A DNA stretch of 15,387 bases from JBIOJM01 sp044450785 (GTDB taxonomy: Bacteria; Planctomycetota; Planctomycetia; Isosphaerales; Isosphaeraceae), in contig JBIOJM010000248.1 in assembly GCA_044450785.1 (NCBI GenBank), positions 1 through 15,387 on the forward strand, written 5' to 3'. The stretch's first letter is position 1. The number at the start of each line of letters is the position of its first letter. A program made the position numbers and the translations under genes. The notes below the pieces were generated by a model. The model ran no database searches. It worked only from the letters and a program-made list of their open reading frames with translations, and had not been told where the DNA came from. Shown one piece after another: positions 1 to 7,262 of the stretch.

Positions 1-1
1 C

Positions 2-589
2 GCCCGGGCGATCTGCTTGAGCGGCGAGGAGCCCGAGCGCGCCCGCGGGTTGAATGTCGACACCATCTGGGCGGACGAGCTCGCCTGCTGGCAGCGGGCC
101 GAATCAACCTGGGACCTGGCCATGCTGGCGCTCCGGGCCGGCACCAATCCCCAGGCCTTGATCACCACCACGCCGCGTCGCATCGCGGTCTTGAGACGCA
201 TCCTCACCGAGGCGTCCACCGTCCAGACGACCGAAACCACCTTCGCAAACCAGGCCCACCTGCCGCCCGAGTTCCTCACTCAACGGGTGTTCGGCTCACG
301 AATCCTCGCCCGGTGGCCCTTTCACCTGGTCCTGGACGGACTCGACACCATCGAGCTGCTCCTGGACTCCGGCAACCTCTTGATCCACCCGCGGTGCGCG
401 CGCCTGAAGGACGCGTTCCGAAACTACTGCAGGAAGCGCCGCCGCGGCGAGTGGCTCGACGAGCCGGCCGATGGCCATCCCGAAGAAGACTTGATCGACG
501 CGCTCCGCGGCGGCATTCGCGACGCCCTGCCGGAAGTCGCCCCGCCCGCGCTCAACCTCAACCGGGTCCATGCTTCGAGGCTTATGTAA
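2..589 (+). pseudogene. Terminase large subunit, 5'-truncated by the window and probably internally deleted
   Basis: The frame is open to the left edge, so the true start lies outside the window; the TTG at 17 is unlikely to be the start. The text SGEEPERARG, followed by the Walker B-like WADEL (about 68-82) and ITTTPR (about 160-178), is the ATPase-domain pattern of phage-type large terminases, which pump DNA into capsids. The C-terminal part (HPRC near 385-396, then GEWLDEPAD and DALRGGIRDALPE) resembles the end of the terminase nuclease domain. Between FLTQRVFG and the HPRC block only about 40 residues remain, where the family normally has well over 100, including nuclease acidic residues. 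I infer an internal deletion that kept the frame. No other phage gene is seen in the window, so this is a prophage or gene-transfer-agent relic, or the edge of one lying to the left. The ATPase assignment is fairly secure; the pseudogene status is inference. Confidence 0.6.
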
Positions 590-637
590 TGATCGCCCCT
601 TCACCAGCGGTGATCAGCGAGAAGTCTGGGTTCCAGG

Positions 638-667
638 CGTCTCGACCTCGCTCCAAGGCGTGCCGTC
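638..667 (-). repeat. 30-bp copy of a segment inside the downstream membrane protein gene
   Basis: Positions 638-667 and 1546-1575 match at 28 of 30 bases in the same orientation. Read on the minus strand, both encode DGTPWSE(V/I)ET. At 1546-1575 this is in frame in the membrane protein; at 638-667 it overlaps the Uma2 stop codon in another frame and ends soon after. This looks like a remnant of a duplicated 3' end. Confidence 0.5.
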
Positions 668-1376
668 AGGTCCCTTCGCGGCGCAACCCCTGCGCCCACG
701 CGGCAAGGCGGCGTTCCCATTCCAATCCACCGCTGGAATCTTCGCCGATTAACCAGTGGCGAATATCCTCGGCCCGGACCGGAATGAATCGGCTCGACTC
801 GGCCGCTGCGTATGATCCGTCGGGCCGGAGCTGCTCGATCGTCACCATCTCGCCGTCGAATCGCCATACCTCGGCGACCTGAAGTGCCGCGTAAATGCCG
901 GGACGGTCGACCTGGGATTGGGACAGATCGACCTCGATCGCCAGGTCAGGGTTGGGATAGTCGGCAACGAGATTGGACCGGCGAGCGCGTGCCTCCGCGT
1001 CAGCCGCCATTTTTTCCGGCGCGAAATAATAGCACTGGTCGGCTTCCAGACCCCGCGCGACTTCGGGACGCTTCCAGGTTGTCTCGCCCAATTTCTCGCG
1101 AGGGATTTTCAAGGTCGCCGTGACTGTGGTTACGAGTTGGCCGAGCAGCTCTTTGTAATGCTCGTGAAACCGGCCGGTGGACATGATCTCCAGATCCTTC
1201 CCGTCATAGGCCAGGTGGACATGCTGACCCTCGCCGATCGCATCGGACAGCCGATCGTAAAGATCCCAGCTCAATCCCCGAATGACGATCCGCTGCTCCC
1301 CAAGAACGGCGACAGGGGCTCGGGAGGCCGAGGGAGCCGTCGATGATGGTCGCGGACGAGTCGTGATCGTGGACAT
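666..1376 (-). CDS. Uma2 family (DUF820) PD-(D/E)XK nuclease-like protein
   Basis: 236 residues. The order of motifs is that of Uma2 proteins: an N-terminal LSWDLYDRLSDAIGEG helix, the strand HLAYDGKDLEIMSTGRFHEHY, then the catalytic-core block YPNPDLAIEVDLSQSQVDR, followed by YAALQVAEVWRFDG and a C-terminal WLIGED segment. The D and E of PDLAIEV fit the PD-(D/E)XK acidic pair. The family is hugely expanded in planctomycetes and cyanobacteria and is predicted to be a nuclease; its biological target is unknown. The start ATG at 1376 is chosen over the longer frame beginning at 1421 because GGAG sits 8 bases before it. An extended inverted repeat lies 15-47 bases upstream. It converges on the terminase relic, with 76 bp between the two stops. 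It may be transcribed with the membrane protein gene upstream, 79 bp away. Confidence 0.85.
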   Translation of the reverse strand: MSTITTRPRPSSTAPSASRAPVAVLGEQRIVIRGLSWDLYDRLSDAIGEGQHVHLAYDGKDLEIMSTGRFHEHYKELLGQLVTTVTATLKIPREKLGETTWKRPEVARGLEADQCYYFAPEKMAADAEARARRSNLVADYPNPDLAIEVDLSQSQVDRPGIYAALQVAEVWRFDGEMVTIEQLRPDGSYAAAESSRFIPVRAEDIRHWLIGEDSSGGLEWERRLAAWAQGLRREGT

Positions 1377-1390
1377 GAACGTGACTCCGT

Positions 1391-1423
1391 GCAACGTTGC
1401 GAATGAGGCTCGTTGCCTCATTC
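1391..1423. repeat. Two adjacent palindromes between the membrane protein gene and the uma2-like gene
   Basis: GCAACGTTGC (1391-1400) is a perfect 10-bp palindrome. It is followed directly by GAATGAGGC-TCGTT-GCCTCATTC (1401-1423), a perfect 9-bp stem with a 5-base loop. It lies 33 bp past the stop of the membrane protein gene and 15 bp before the uma2-like start. There is no T-tract after the stem on either strand, so it is not a standard terminator. A leader hairpin or operator for the uma2-like gene is as likely. Confidence 0.5.
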
Positions 1424-1455
1424 TAACCCGGCTGCGAGCAGACCTCTATCCACTT

Positions 1456-2640
1456 TTACTCAGGTCCCGGCTCAGCACTCGGCGAAGGGCTGGTGTCCGG
1501 CACCGCGACGATCGGGGTGGCCTCGGTCGACAAAACCATTCGACCCGTCTCGATCTCGCTCCAGGGCGTGCCGTCGACGTCGTGCCGCAGCCAGAGATAG
1601 AGCAGTGCCGCCGCGGTCCAGAAAAAGCTGTAAATCCAGCCATGAGCCAGCAGGCCAACCACCCCTAGCCAGAAGGTGTGAGTCGCGGCGGCCACCGGGC
1701 CCGCCGGCGCACCCGCCCCGCCGAACAAAGCCGCCACGGGGCCCTCGGGCGCGGTCAAGCCAAGCCCCCACTGCGTCAAGCGGATCACACCCCCGGTCAA
1801 GAGATCCACGAGCTGTAATCCGATGATCCCTTCCAGCCAGACGAAAACCATCAAAGCCAGGAACGGACCGATCCGCTGGTTCAAGTAGCCGAATGTCCGG
1901 CTCATGGCGTCGAGCGCGTCCTCGGCCCCGGCGGCCACCGCGGCGTGCATCAAGGGCCAGCCCGCGACGAGGCCCGCCACCAGCAGAATCATCATCAATC
2001 CCGCCGCAAGGGGGATTACCAGAATCGCTCCCGCCAGCGCTGGGCCGGCCACGGGCAGCCGGTAAAGCAGTCCGAATGCCCCGGTGAACGCGCCGCAAAT
2101 CGCCAGACCCAGCAAAGGGCACAGAGAAGGCACGATCAAGTGGCTCCAAGACCAGAGCGAAAACCGCAGCGCCTCGCCAGTCCCCGTCTGCCGCAGCTTG
2201 GCGACTTGCACGATCGCGATCCGGGCGATCGCACACCCGCAGATCGACCAGATGATCATCAGCCACATCAAGCTCAGGAGCGCATGCACCATCGTTCCCC
2301 AACTGCTCCGGGGCTCGAGCAGGGCAAACAGCGGAGTCGTCAGCAGGCGGATGGGCTCCGAGAGACGGGAGTGGAGCGCGGCGAGCGTCTCCCACGTCCA
2401 GACGACCCCGGTCGCGAGGCCCACCGGCGCGGCGGCCGTGTGCATGTCGGGCGTGACGGCGGCCGAAGCGGGAAACAGCCCGTCGATCAGCGACCAACCC
2501 AGTTGGAGCAGAGCCAGACCCAGCGCCGCGATGATCAGCTTCCGCAAATCAAACGCCAGTCGAAGCGCCCCCACCAGCCGCAAACCGGGGAAGAGCCGTG
2601 CCAGGGATCGGCGGTCCAGGTTACAGGCTTCGTCGGCCAC
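1456..2640 (-). CDS. Polytopic inner-membrane protein, function unknown
   Basis: 394 residues with about six or seven hydrophobic segments, near residues 32-52, 115-140, 168-193, 196-232, 257-277 and 318-350. Between the fourth and fifth is a polar block, AEDALDAMSRTFGYLNQR, which I recognise as a recurring feature of uncharacterised planctomycete membrane proteins. No catalytic or transport motif is evident. The tail is Pro/Ser rich. The start is GTG, supported by a strong AGGAGG 5 bases upstream; no in-frame ATG competes. The gene lies 82 bp downstream of manA on the same strand, so the two may be cotranscribed, but nothing in the protein suggests a role in mannose metabolism. A short stretch of its 3' coding region is repeated beyond the uma2-like gene (638-667). 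Confidence 0.8.
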   Translation of the reverse strand: MADEACNLDRRSLARLFPGLRLVGALRLAFDLRKLIIAALGLALLQLGWSLIDGLFPASAAVTPDMHTAAAPVGLATGVVWTWETLAALHSRLSEPIRLLTTPLFALLEPRSSWGTMVHALLSLMWLMIIWSICGCAIARIAIVQVAKLRQTGTGEALRFSLWSWSHLIVPSLCPLLGLAICGAFTGAFGLLYRLPVAGPALAGAILVIPLAAGLMMILLVAGLVAGWPLMHAAVAAGAEDALDAMSRTFGYLNQRIGPFLALMVFVWLEGIIGLQLVDLLTGGVIRLTQWGLGLTAPEGPVAALFGGAGAPAGPVAAATHTFWLGVVGLLAHGWIYSFFWTAAALLYLWLRHDVDGTPWSEIETGRMVLSTEATPIVAVPDTSPSPSAEPGPE

Positions 2641-2645
2641 AGCAT

Positions 2646-2651
2646 CCTCCT
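2646..2651 (-). promoter_or_regulatory. Strong ribosome binding site fixing a GTG start
   Basis: AGGAGG on the minus strand, 5 bases before GTG at 2640. It decides the start of the membrane protein; ATG triplets close by are out of frame. Confidence 0.7.
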
Positions 2652-2722
2652 CGTCTCATCGCGATCGGTCCGCAGGGGCCTCTTCGTCACGCGGAAGGCA
2701 TTCCGAGATCGCCGCTCCCGGC

Positions 2723-3709
2723 TCAGGGGACCACGCAGGTCAGGACCCGGGCGTCATTGCGCGGGACGATCTCACAGGGCCCCAAGGAGGCGGGGAGCAG
2801 GAGCGTCTGCCCGAACTCGAGCCGGACGCATTCCCCACCGTGCCGGACATCCGAGCAGCCCTCGAGGCCCATGAGGATCGTGAATCGGTCGGGTTGTCCC
2901 ACGGCCGTCGGCCGGCTCAATGTGAGCCGCTCGAGATCAAAATAGGCCGACCGCGACAGCTTCTCGCGACTGCCGCCGCCCGCGATCGGTTCGGCCTCGG
3001 GTTTGATCGGCTCGACCGGCCCGCGTTCGAAATCGATCGACTCCAGAGCCTCACGAAGATGGAGCGGCCGCGGCTTGCCGTCGGGACCCAGTCGTCCCCA
3101 GTCATAAACCCGGAAGGTCGCGTCCGAAGTCTGCTGGATCTCGGCCAGCAACACGCCGGCGCCGATCGCGTGCACCGTGCCGGACTCGATCAAGATGCAG
3201 TCGCCCGGCCTCGGCTCCAGACGGTGGAGCAGCCGCTCGACCTCGCCCGCGCGGATCGCATCGGCAAACTCAGGTCGGCCGACGCCCTGCTTCAAGCCGG
3301 CGTAAATCGCGCTTGCCGGCTGGGCGTCCACGATCACCCATGTCTCGGTCTTGCCGTTGTCCCCAGCTAATCGACGTCCCGTTTCATCATCGGGATGAAC
3401 CTGGACGGAAAGGTCCTGATGCGCGTCAATGAACTTGACCAGAAGCGGGAATTGGTCGCGCGGACCGAGTGCCGGCCCGAGCAGCTCCTCCCCTCTCGCG
3501 CGAATCAACTCGCGGATCGTCGTGCCGGCCAGGCTCCCTTGCTGGACGACGCTCACCTGTTCGCGATAGTCCGAGATCTCCCAGCTCTCCGCATAATCCG
3601 CCGCGCCGCCGATCGGCTTGTGCAGCACCGTCCCCAGCCGCCGGCCTCCCCAGATCAGCCGGCGCAGGATTGGTTCGAATCGCAATGGATAAAGCGGAAC
3701 GGTCGACAT
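2723..3709 (-). CDS. manA: Class I mannose-6-phosphate isomerase
   Basis: 328 residues, the usual length of the short bacterial type I enzyme, a cytosolic zinc cupin that interconverts fructose-6-phosphate and mannose-6-phosphate and so supplies mannose for glycans. It opens with PLRFEPILRRLIWGGRRLG, the family N-terminal signature. Zinc ligands can be assigned as Q103 and H105 (QVHPDDE), E122 (GKTETW) and H180 (GTVHAIGAG). The LLAEIQQTSDATFRVYDWGR block contains the conserved arginine of the substrate pocket. The start ATG at 3709 is taken instead of the longer frame from 3751, because the signature begins right after it. AGGT about 9 bases upstream is only a modest Shine-Dalgarno site. Both neighbours on the same strand are membrane proteins of unknown role (gaps 82 and 104 bp); no sugar pathway partner is next to it. 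Confidence 0.95.
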   Translation of the reverse strand: MSTVPLYPLRFEPILRRLIWGGRRLGTVLHKPIGGAADYAESWEISDYREQVSVVQQGSLAGTTIRELIRARGEELLGPALGPRDQFPLLVKFIDAHQDLSVQVHPDDETGRRLAGDNGKTETWVIVDAQPASAIYAGLKQGVGRPEFADAIRAGEVERLLHRLEPRPGDCILIESGTVHAIGAGVLLAEIQQTSDATFRVYDWGRLGPDGKPRPLHLREALESIDFERGPVEPIKPEAEPIAGGGSREKLSRSAYFDLERLTLSRPTAVGQPDRFTILMGLEGCSDVRHGGECVRLEFGQTLLLPASLGPCEIVPRNDARVLTCVVP

Positions 3710-3755
3710 TACGTGGGACCTGTAACCCTGGTCCGTCGTTGTTAGAAACACGTCA

Positions 3756-3767
3756 CCTGCTTGCAGG
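3756..3767. repeat. Short inverted repeat upstream of manA
   Basis: CCTGC-TT-GCAGG, 47 bp upstream of the manA start and 47 bp beyond the stop of the preceding gene. With a 2-base centre it suits a protein-bound dyad better than a terminator. I see no clear -10/-35 boxes around it. Confidence 0.25.
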
Positions 3768-3813
3768 AAGCGAATCCTCTTTTACGGTCCTCAACAATCG
3801 CTGTCCACTCCTT

Positions 3814-4716
3814 TTACATCCGTGTGTCTTGCGCACGATGCTCGAAGCCACGACTTCGCGTGCCTCTCGTCGACCAAAGCAGCGCGATCGAGTTGATCAG
3901 GATCAGCACGGCGCCCAAGGCAAGCAGCCAGTAACCCGGGCCCATCGACCGGAGGAGATCCGACAGAGGAATTGCCACCCCGTTGATGGTGGCGGACGGG
4001 ATGAGGTACCGGATGATCAATGCCGCGACGAACAGGTTCATCAGCCGAATCTTCCGGTCGCCGTCGCGCACGAGTCCCACTGTAGCCGCCAGAGATGCAA
4101 GCACAAGGCAGTTCATGACGAGAGCTGTTATCCATGTCGACAGGTCTGGCCACCAGGCGCCGGGCCACCAGAGGAGCGCCACCTCAGCAAGGGCCACGAT
4201 CCCCAGGAACAGCGCGGCCAAGGTCCATCGCCAGCGGCATACGGTGGTACGCTCAGCCACGATCGCGGTGGTGGACAGGGCCGCTGTGATCGCCCCATAC
4301 ACCATCGGCGAGGCCGACAGAAGCATTGGCAGTCCGGAGAGCGAGAGATTCCAGGTCAGGAATTCGTAAAGGCTGAGATTGACAGCCCAGGGCCCATACA
4401 TATACCGGAAGAAGCCCGAGGTGAGCATGCTGACGCCCCCCAGCAGGGTCATCGACTCCTTGGAGAAGAAGAGCGAGCGGAGTCGATGCCTGCCGGCGGC
4501 GAACGCGATCATCAGAGCCAGGGCCATGGCTTCAAGCACCAAGGCCCACTCGGTCGGGAGGGCGCCTGGGGATGCCCTCGCAAGTTCGAGCGCCTCCCGA
4601 TTGGATCCCGCCCATCGTCCCAACGCCAGCAGCACGCCCGCAACCGCCGTGGCCGCCAGGAGCGCCCGGAGTCGAAACTGTCCGGAACGGAGTAGAGGGG
4701 TGGATTCAGAGCCCAT
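3814..4716 (-). CDS. Polytopic membrane protein, planctomycete type, function unknown
   Basis: 300 residues. The N-terminus (QFRLRALLAATAVAGVLLALGRW) follows the pattern of a short basic region then a hydrophobic segment, (F/L)RLRxLLxxTAV, that is frequent at the start of planctomycete membrane proteins. Further hydrophobic segments appear near residues 55-75, 85-105, 115-160, 170-190, 198-222, 228-250 and 265-290. I see no enzyme or transporter signature. The ATG at 4716 is preceded by GAGG 5 bases upstream. The frame stays open upstream to 5019, but that part is arginine/serine rich, lies over the 3' end of the oxidoreductase gene and is not credible. It lies 97 bp downstream of the molybdopterin oxidoreductase and 104 bp before manA, so an operon is possible but not shown. 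Confidence 0.75.
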   Translation of the reverse strand: MGSESTPLLRSGQFRLRALLAATAVAGVLLALGRWAGSNREALELARASPGALPTEWALVLEAMALALMIAFAAGRHRLRSLFFSKESMTLLGGVSMLTSGFFRYMYGPWAVNLSLYEFLTWNLSLSGLPMLLSASPMVYGAITAALSTTAIVAERTTVCRWRWTLAALFLGIVALAEVALLWWPGAWWPDLSTWITALVMNCLVLASLAATVGLVRDGDRKIRLMNLFVAALIIRYLIPSATINGVAIPLSDLLRSMGPGYWLLALGAVLILINSIALLWSTRGTRSRGFEHRAQDTRM

Positions 4717-4813
4717 TGCGGCCTCGGATGACAACTCGAAAAAGACCAACTGGAACCGAACCTCCCGGTGAGGCGAAGCCCGGATGCCCTTCCGCGCGCC
4801 TGGAGGAGACCGG

Positions 4814-7063
4814 CTACGAGCGGACGAGGTTCGACGATGCTCGACCGGAGCCGGCTTCCTCCCGAGGCTGTCCGAGGCTTCCTGACCGAGCTGGTTCCGG
4901 CTCGAGCGCGATGAGCACGCACTTGAACGCCGGCGTCTTCGAGTCCGGATCGGTCGTCGCCGGCACCAGGACGTTGGCTTCCGGGAAGTACATCGCCGCG
5001 TTGCCGGCCTTGATGTCAAACGACCGCGCGTGGATACCGTGCATCACCCCGGCCGCGCTTCGCACGCAGACCATCTGGTCCGGCTCCAGACCGCGGCGCT
5101 GCAGGTCTTCGGCATTCATCAAGATCACATCGCGCCGGTCCTGGCCGCGGTAGATGTCCTCATCCTCATAAACCACCGTGTTGAACTGGCCCTCGGACCG
5201 GATCGTCATGAGACGGAGCTCGTCCGGCCTGCCCGCCGGCGGCGGGATCGGAACGGCGGCGAACTGAGCTTTGCCGTTCGGCGTGGCGAATCGCCGGGCG
5301 TGAAACGTCCGGCCCGGGATCTGAAACTCCTGCCTGGTCTGATCGATGGTCGCCAGCGACTCGAAGCCCGGCACGGCCCTGGCGATCAGATGACGAATAT
5401 TCAAACACTCATGCATCTCATTCCAGCGCACCGGCGACCCGTCGCCCAGGACGCGCCCGCCCAGCTCGGCGATGATCGATACCTCGGACCTCGGGCCTTC
5501 GTATCGGGCTGGACCGCCGTCGCTCAATCGGACGTAGTTGAACATGGATTCTTGCGTGGTCGGCCCTTCCTCGTCGCGGGCACGGACCGGCAAGACGAGT
5601 GTCTCCCGCCCGCGGCCCCAGACGTGGCCGGTGTTCAGCGTCGTGCTCAGGTATGTGACGAGCTCGAGGTTGTTGAGCGCCCGGCCCGCAAAGGCTGCAT
5701 CGGGGTTGGAGCCGTAGAGGTTGCCGCCCAGGCACAGGGCCGACTTCACCCGTCCCTCCGCGGCCGCGTGCATACAGGCCATCGTGTCCAGGCCGGGCTG
5801 TGCCGGCAGCTTCACTCCCAGCAGGGTTTCGAGCCGGTCGAGGATCGCCTGCTTGAGGGCGGGCGCCACCCCGACCGAGCCGATGCCCTGGACGTTGGAA
5901 TGCCCGCGAATCGGCAGCAGGCCCGCCCCCGGCCGGCCGGCCATGCCGCGCAGCAGGGCCAGGTTGACGATCATCCGCACGTTCGACACGCCATGCGTCT
6001 GGTGGGTGATCCCCATCGTCCAGCCGAAGACGGCGTTCCTCGCCGTGGCGTACAAGTCCGCGATCCGCTCGACCGTCGCCCGGCCCACGCCGCCGGCGTG
6101 CTCGATCGAGGTCCAATCGGTCGACTCAACCTGCCGGCGAAACTCGTCGAATCCCTCGGTCGAGCCGGCGATGAAATCGGCTTCGAGCTGGTTACGCTCG
6201 ATCAGCAGCTTGGCGACGCCGGTGAGGAGCGCGATGTCGCCCCCGATGTGTGGCTGCACGTACAGGCTGGCGATCCGGGAACCGAACAGCAGGCTGCGCA
6301 CGTCGGAGGGCACGCGAAAGTTGACCAGCCCAACTTCTTTCACCGGGTTGATGACGATGACGTGGCCGCCGTTGCGCCGGATCTGCATCAAGGTCCGCAG
6401 CAGGCGGGGGTGGTTGGACGCCGGGTTGCCGCCGATCAAGAAGAACAGGTTGGCGTGTTCGACGTCCTCGAGCGTGACCGTGGCGGTCCCGGTGCCGAGC
6501 GCCCGCCCCAGGCCCACCCCGCTGGCCTGGTGGCAATAGTACGAGCAATTGTTGACGTAGTTCGTGCCGTAGAGGCGGGCGAAGAGTTGCAGCAGGAAGC
6601 CGGCCTCGTTCGACGACCGGCCGCTGGCGTAGAAGAAGCTCTCGTCCGGCCGCTGGCGTTTCAGCCGGTCGGCGAGGCGGGCCAGAGCCTCGTCCCAGGG
6701 GATCGCCCGGAAGTGTGTGTCGACCGGGCCGGCGTACAGCGGCTGTGTCAACCGGCCGCTCCACTCCAGCTCGCGCGGGGTCAGGGTCTTGAGTTGATCC
6801 AGGCTGACCGTGCGGAAGAAGCCGGGACGCAAGGCCCCCTGCATGTCGGCGACCATCGCCTGCAACGACTTCTTGCACACTTCCGGCCAGTGGCCGGCCT
6901 CGTTTCGCATGCCGCCGCTCTGGCCCCCCATGCCCAGAGCGCACGTCTTGCAGGCGTTCTTGGCGGACATCGCCTTCCAGAGCCGCCACCACCCAACCCG
7001 GTTCGCCATCCGCAGCGAGTACTTGATCGCAGCCCATCCGCCGCCGTTCTTCATCGGCTTCAT
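4814..7063 (-). CDS. FdhF/YdeP family molybdopterin-dependent oxidoreductase
   Basis: 749 residues, close to the usual length of YdeP-type proteins, a branch of the DMSO reductase/formate dehydrogenase superfamily that binds bis-MGD molybdenum. Cysteines C38, C41 and C63 (CKTC and PEVC) form an N-terminal Fe-S site of the C-x2-C-x21-C type. Next come FYASGRSSNEAGFLLQLFAR and NNCSYYCHQASG (C173, C177), typical of this branch, then the cofactor-binding GGNPASNHPRL and INPVKEVGL. The C-terminal dinucleotide-binding domain contains RSEGQFNTVVYEDEDIYRG. Substrate is unknown; YdeP in Escherichia coli is linked to acid resistance. ATG at 7063 is chosen because GAGAGAGGTGG lies just upstream and a TATAAT box lies at 7151-7156. 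The long open extension to 7624 reads as noise over the next gene. No FdhD, cofactor gene or electron-transfer subunit is adjacent, so it may act alone with a soluble partner. Confidence 0.9.
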   Translation of the reverse strand: MKPMKNGGGWAAIKYSLRMANRVGWWRLWKAMSAKNACKTCALGMGGQSGGMRNEAGHWPEVCKKSLQAMVADMQGALRPGFFRTVSLDQLKTLTPRELEWSGRLTQPLYAGPVDTHFRAIPWDEALARLADRLKRQRPDESFFYASGRSSNEAGFLLQLFARLYGTNYVNNCSYYCHQASGVGLGRALGTGTATVTLEDVEHANLFFLIGGNPASNHPRLLRTLMQIRRNGGHVIVINPVKEVGLVNFRVPSDVRSLLFGSRIASLYVQPHIGGDIALLTGVAKLLIERNQLEADFIAGSTEGFDEFRRQVESTDWTSIEHAGGVGRATVERIADLYATARNAVFGWTMGITHQTHGVSNVRMIVNLALLRGMAGRPGAGLLPIRGHSNVQGIGSVGVAPALKQAILDRLETLLGVKLPAQPGLDTMACMHAAAEGRVKSALCLGGNLYGSNPDAAFAGRALNNLELVTYLSTTLNTGHVWGRGRETLVLPVRARDEEGPTTQESMFNYVRLSDGGPARYEGPRSEVSIIAELGGRVLGDGSPVRWNEMHECLNIRHLIARAVPGFESLATIDQTRQEFQIPGRTFHARRFATPNGKAQFAAVPIPPPAGRPDELRLMTIRSEGQFNTVVYEDEDIYRGQDRRDVILMNAEDLQRRGLEPDQMVCVRSAAGVMHGIHARSFDIKAGNAAMYFPEANVLVPATTDPDSKTPAFKCVLIALEPEPARSGSLGQPREEAGSGRASSNLVRS

Positions 7064-7150
7064 GGGTGCCCACCTCTCTCTCTGGACGCTTCCGCTCGTC
7101 TCACAACCCTCGCGCCATCCGGTGAATGCCGCGGCCCGCTCCGAAGTTCG

Positions 7151-7156
7151 ATTATA
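7151..7156 (-). promoter_or_regulatory. Candidate -10 box for the YdeP-type oxidoreductase
   Basis: A perfect TATAAT on the minus strand, about 88 bases before the ATG at 7063, in an AT-richer patch of the 199-bp gap. No good -35 hexamer is found 16-18 bases upstream, so it would need an activator or be weak. Confidence 0.4.
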
Positions 7157-7262
7157 CCTTAGACTGCACGCGGGTGGCCGTTCGGGACGAGCCACTGCCA
7201 TTTTTCTTGAATGGCGTATCGCGATTCCAGCCTCTTGGGAAGAGCAAGCCACGCTTACGAAT

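Noticed and set aside
2084..3370. A 428-codon open frame on the plus strand
   Set aside because: It runs opposite manA and the membrane protein, is rich in Arg/Ser/Gln and has no motif. The manA reading is certain, so this is a shadow.
4717..5019. A 101-residue Arg/Ser-rich extension of the 300-residue membrane protein
   Set aside because: It covers the 3' end of the oxidoreductase gene on another frame; the membrane-protein pattern begins at 4716 with GAGG just before.
5030..7162. A 710-codon open frame on the plus strand opposite the molybdopterin oxidoreductase
   Set aside because: It is antisense to a well-conserved enzyme, and its composition (rich in R, A, D, Q, H) is what a high-GC complement gives. 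No domain is recognisable.
7197..7215. Hairpin GCCATT...AATGGC as a terminator for the cytochrome/monooxygenase gene
   Set aside because: The stem is only 6 bp of mixed composition, the A/T run is in the loop, and no T-tract follows on the minus strand.
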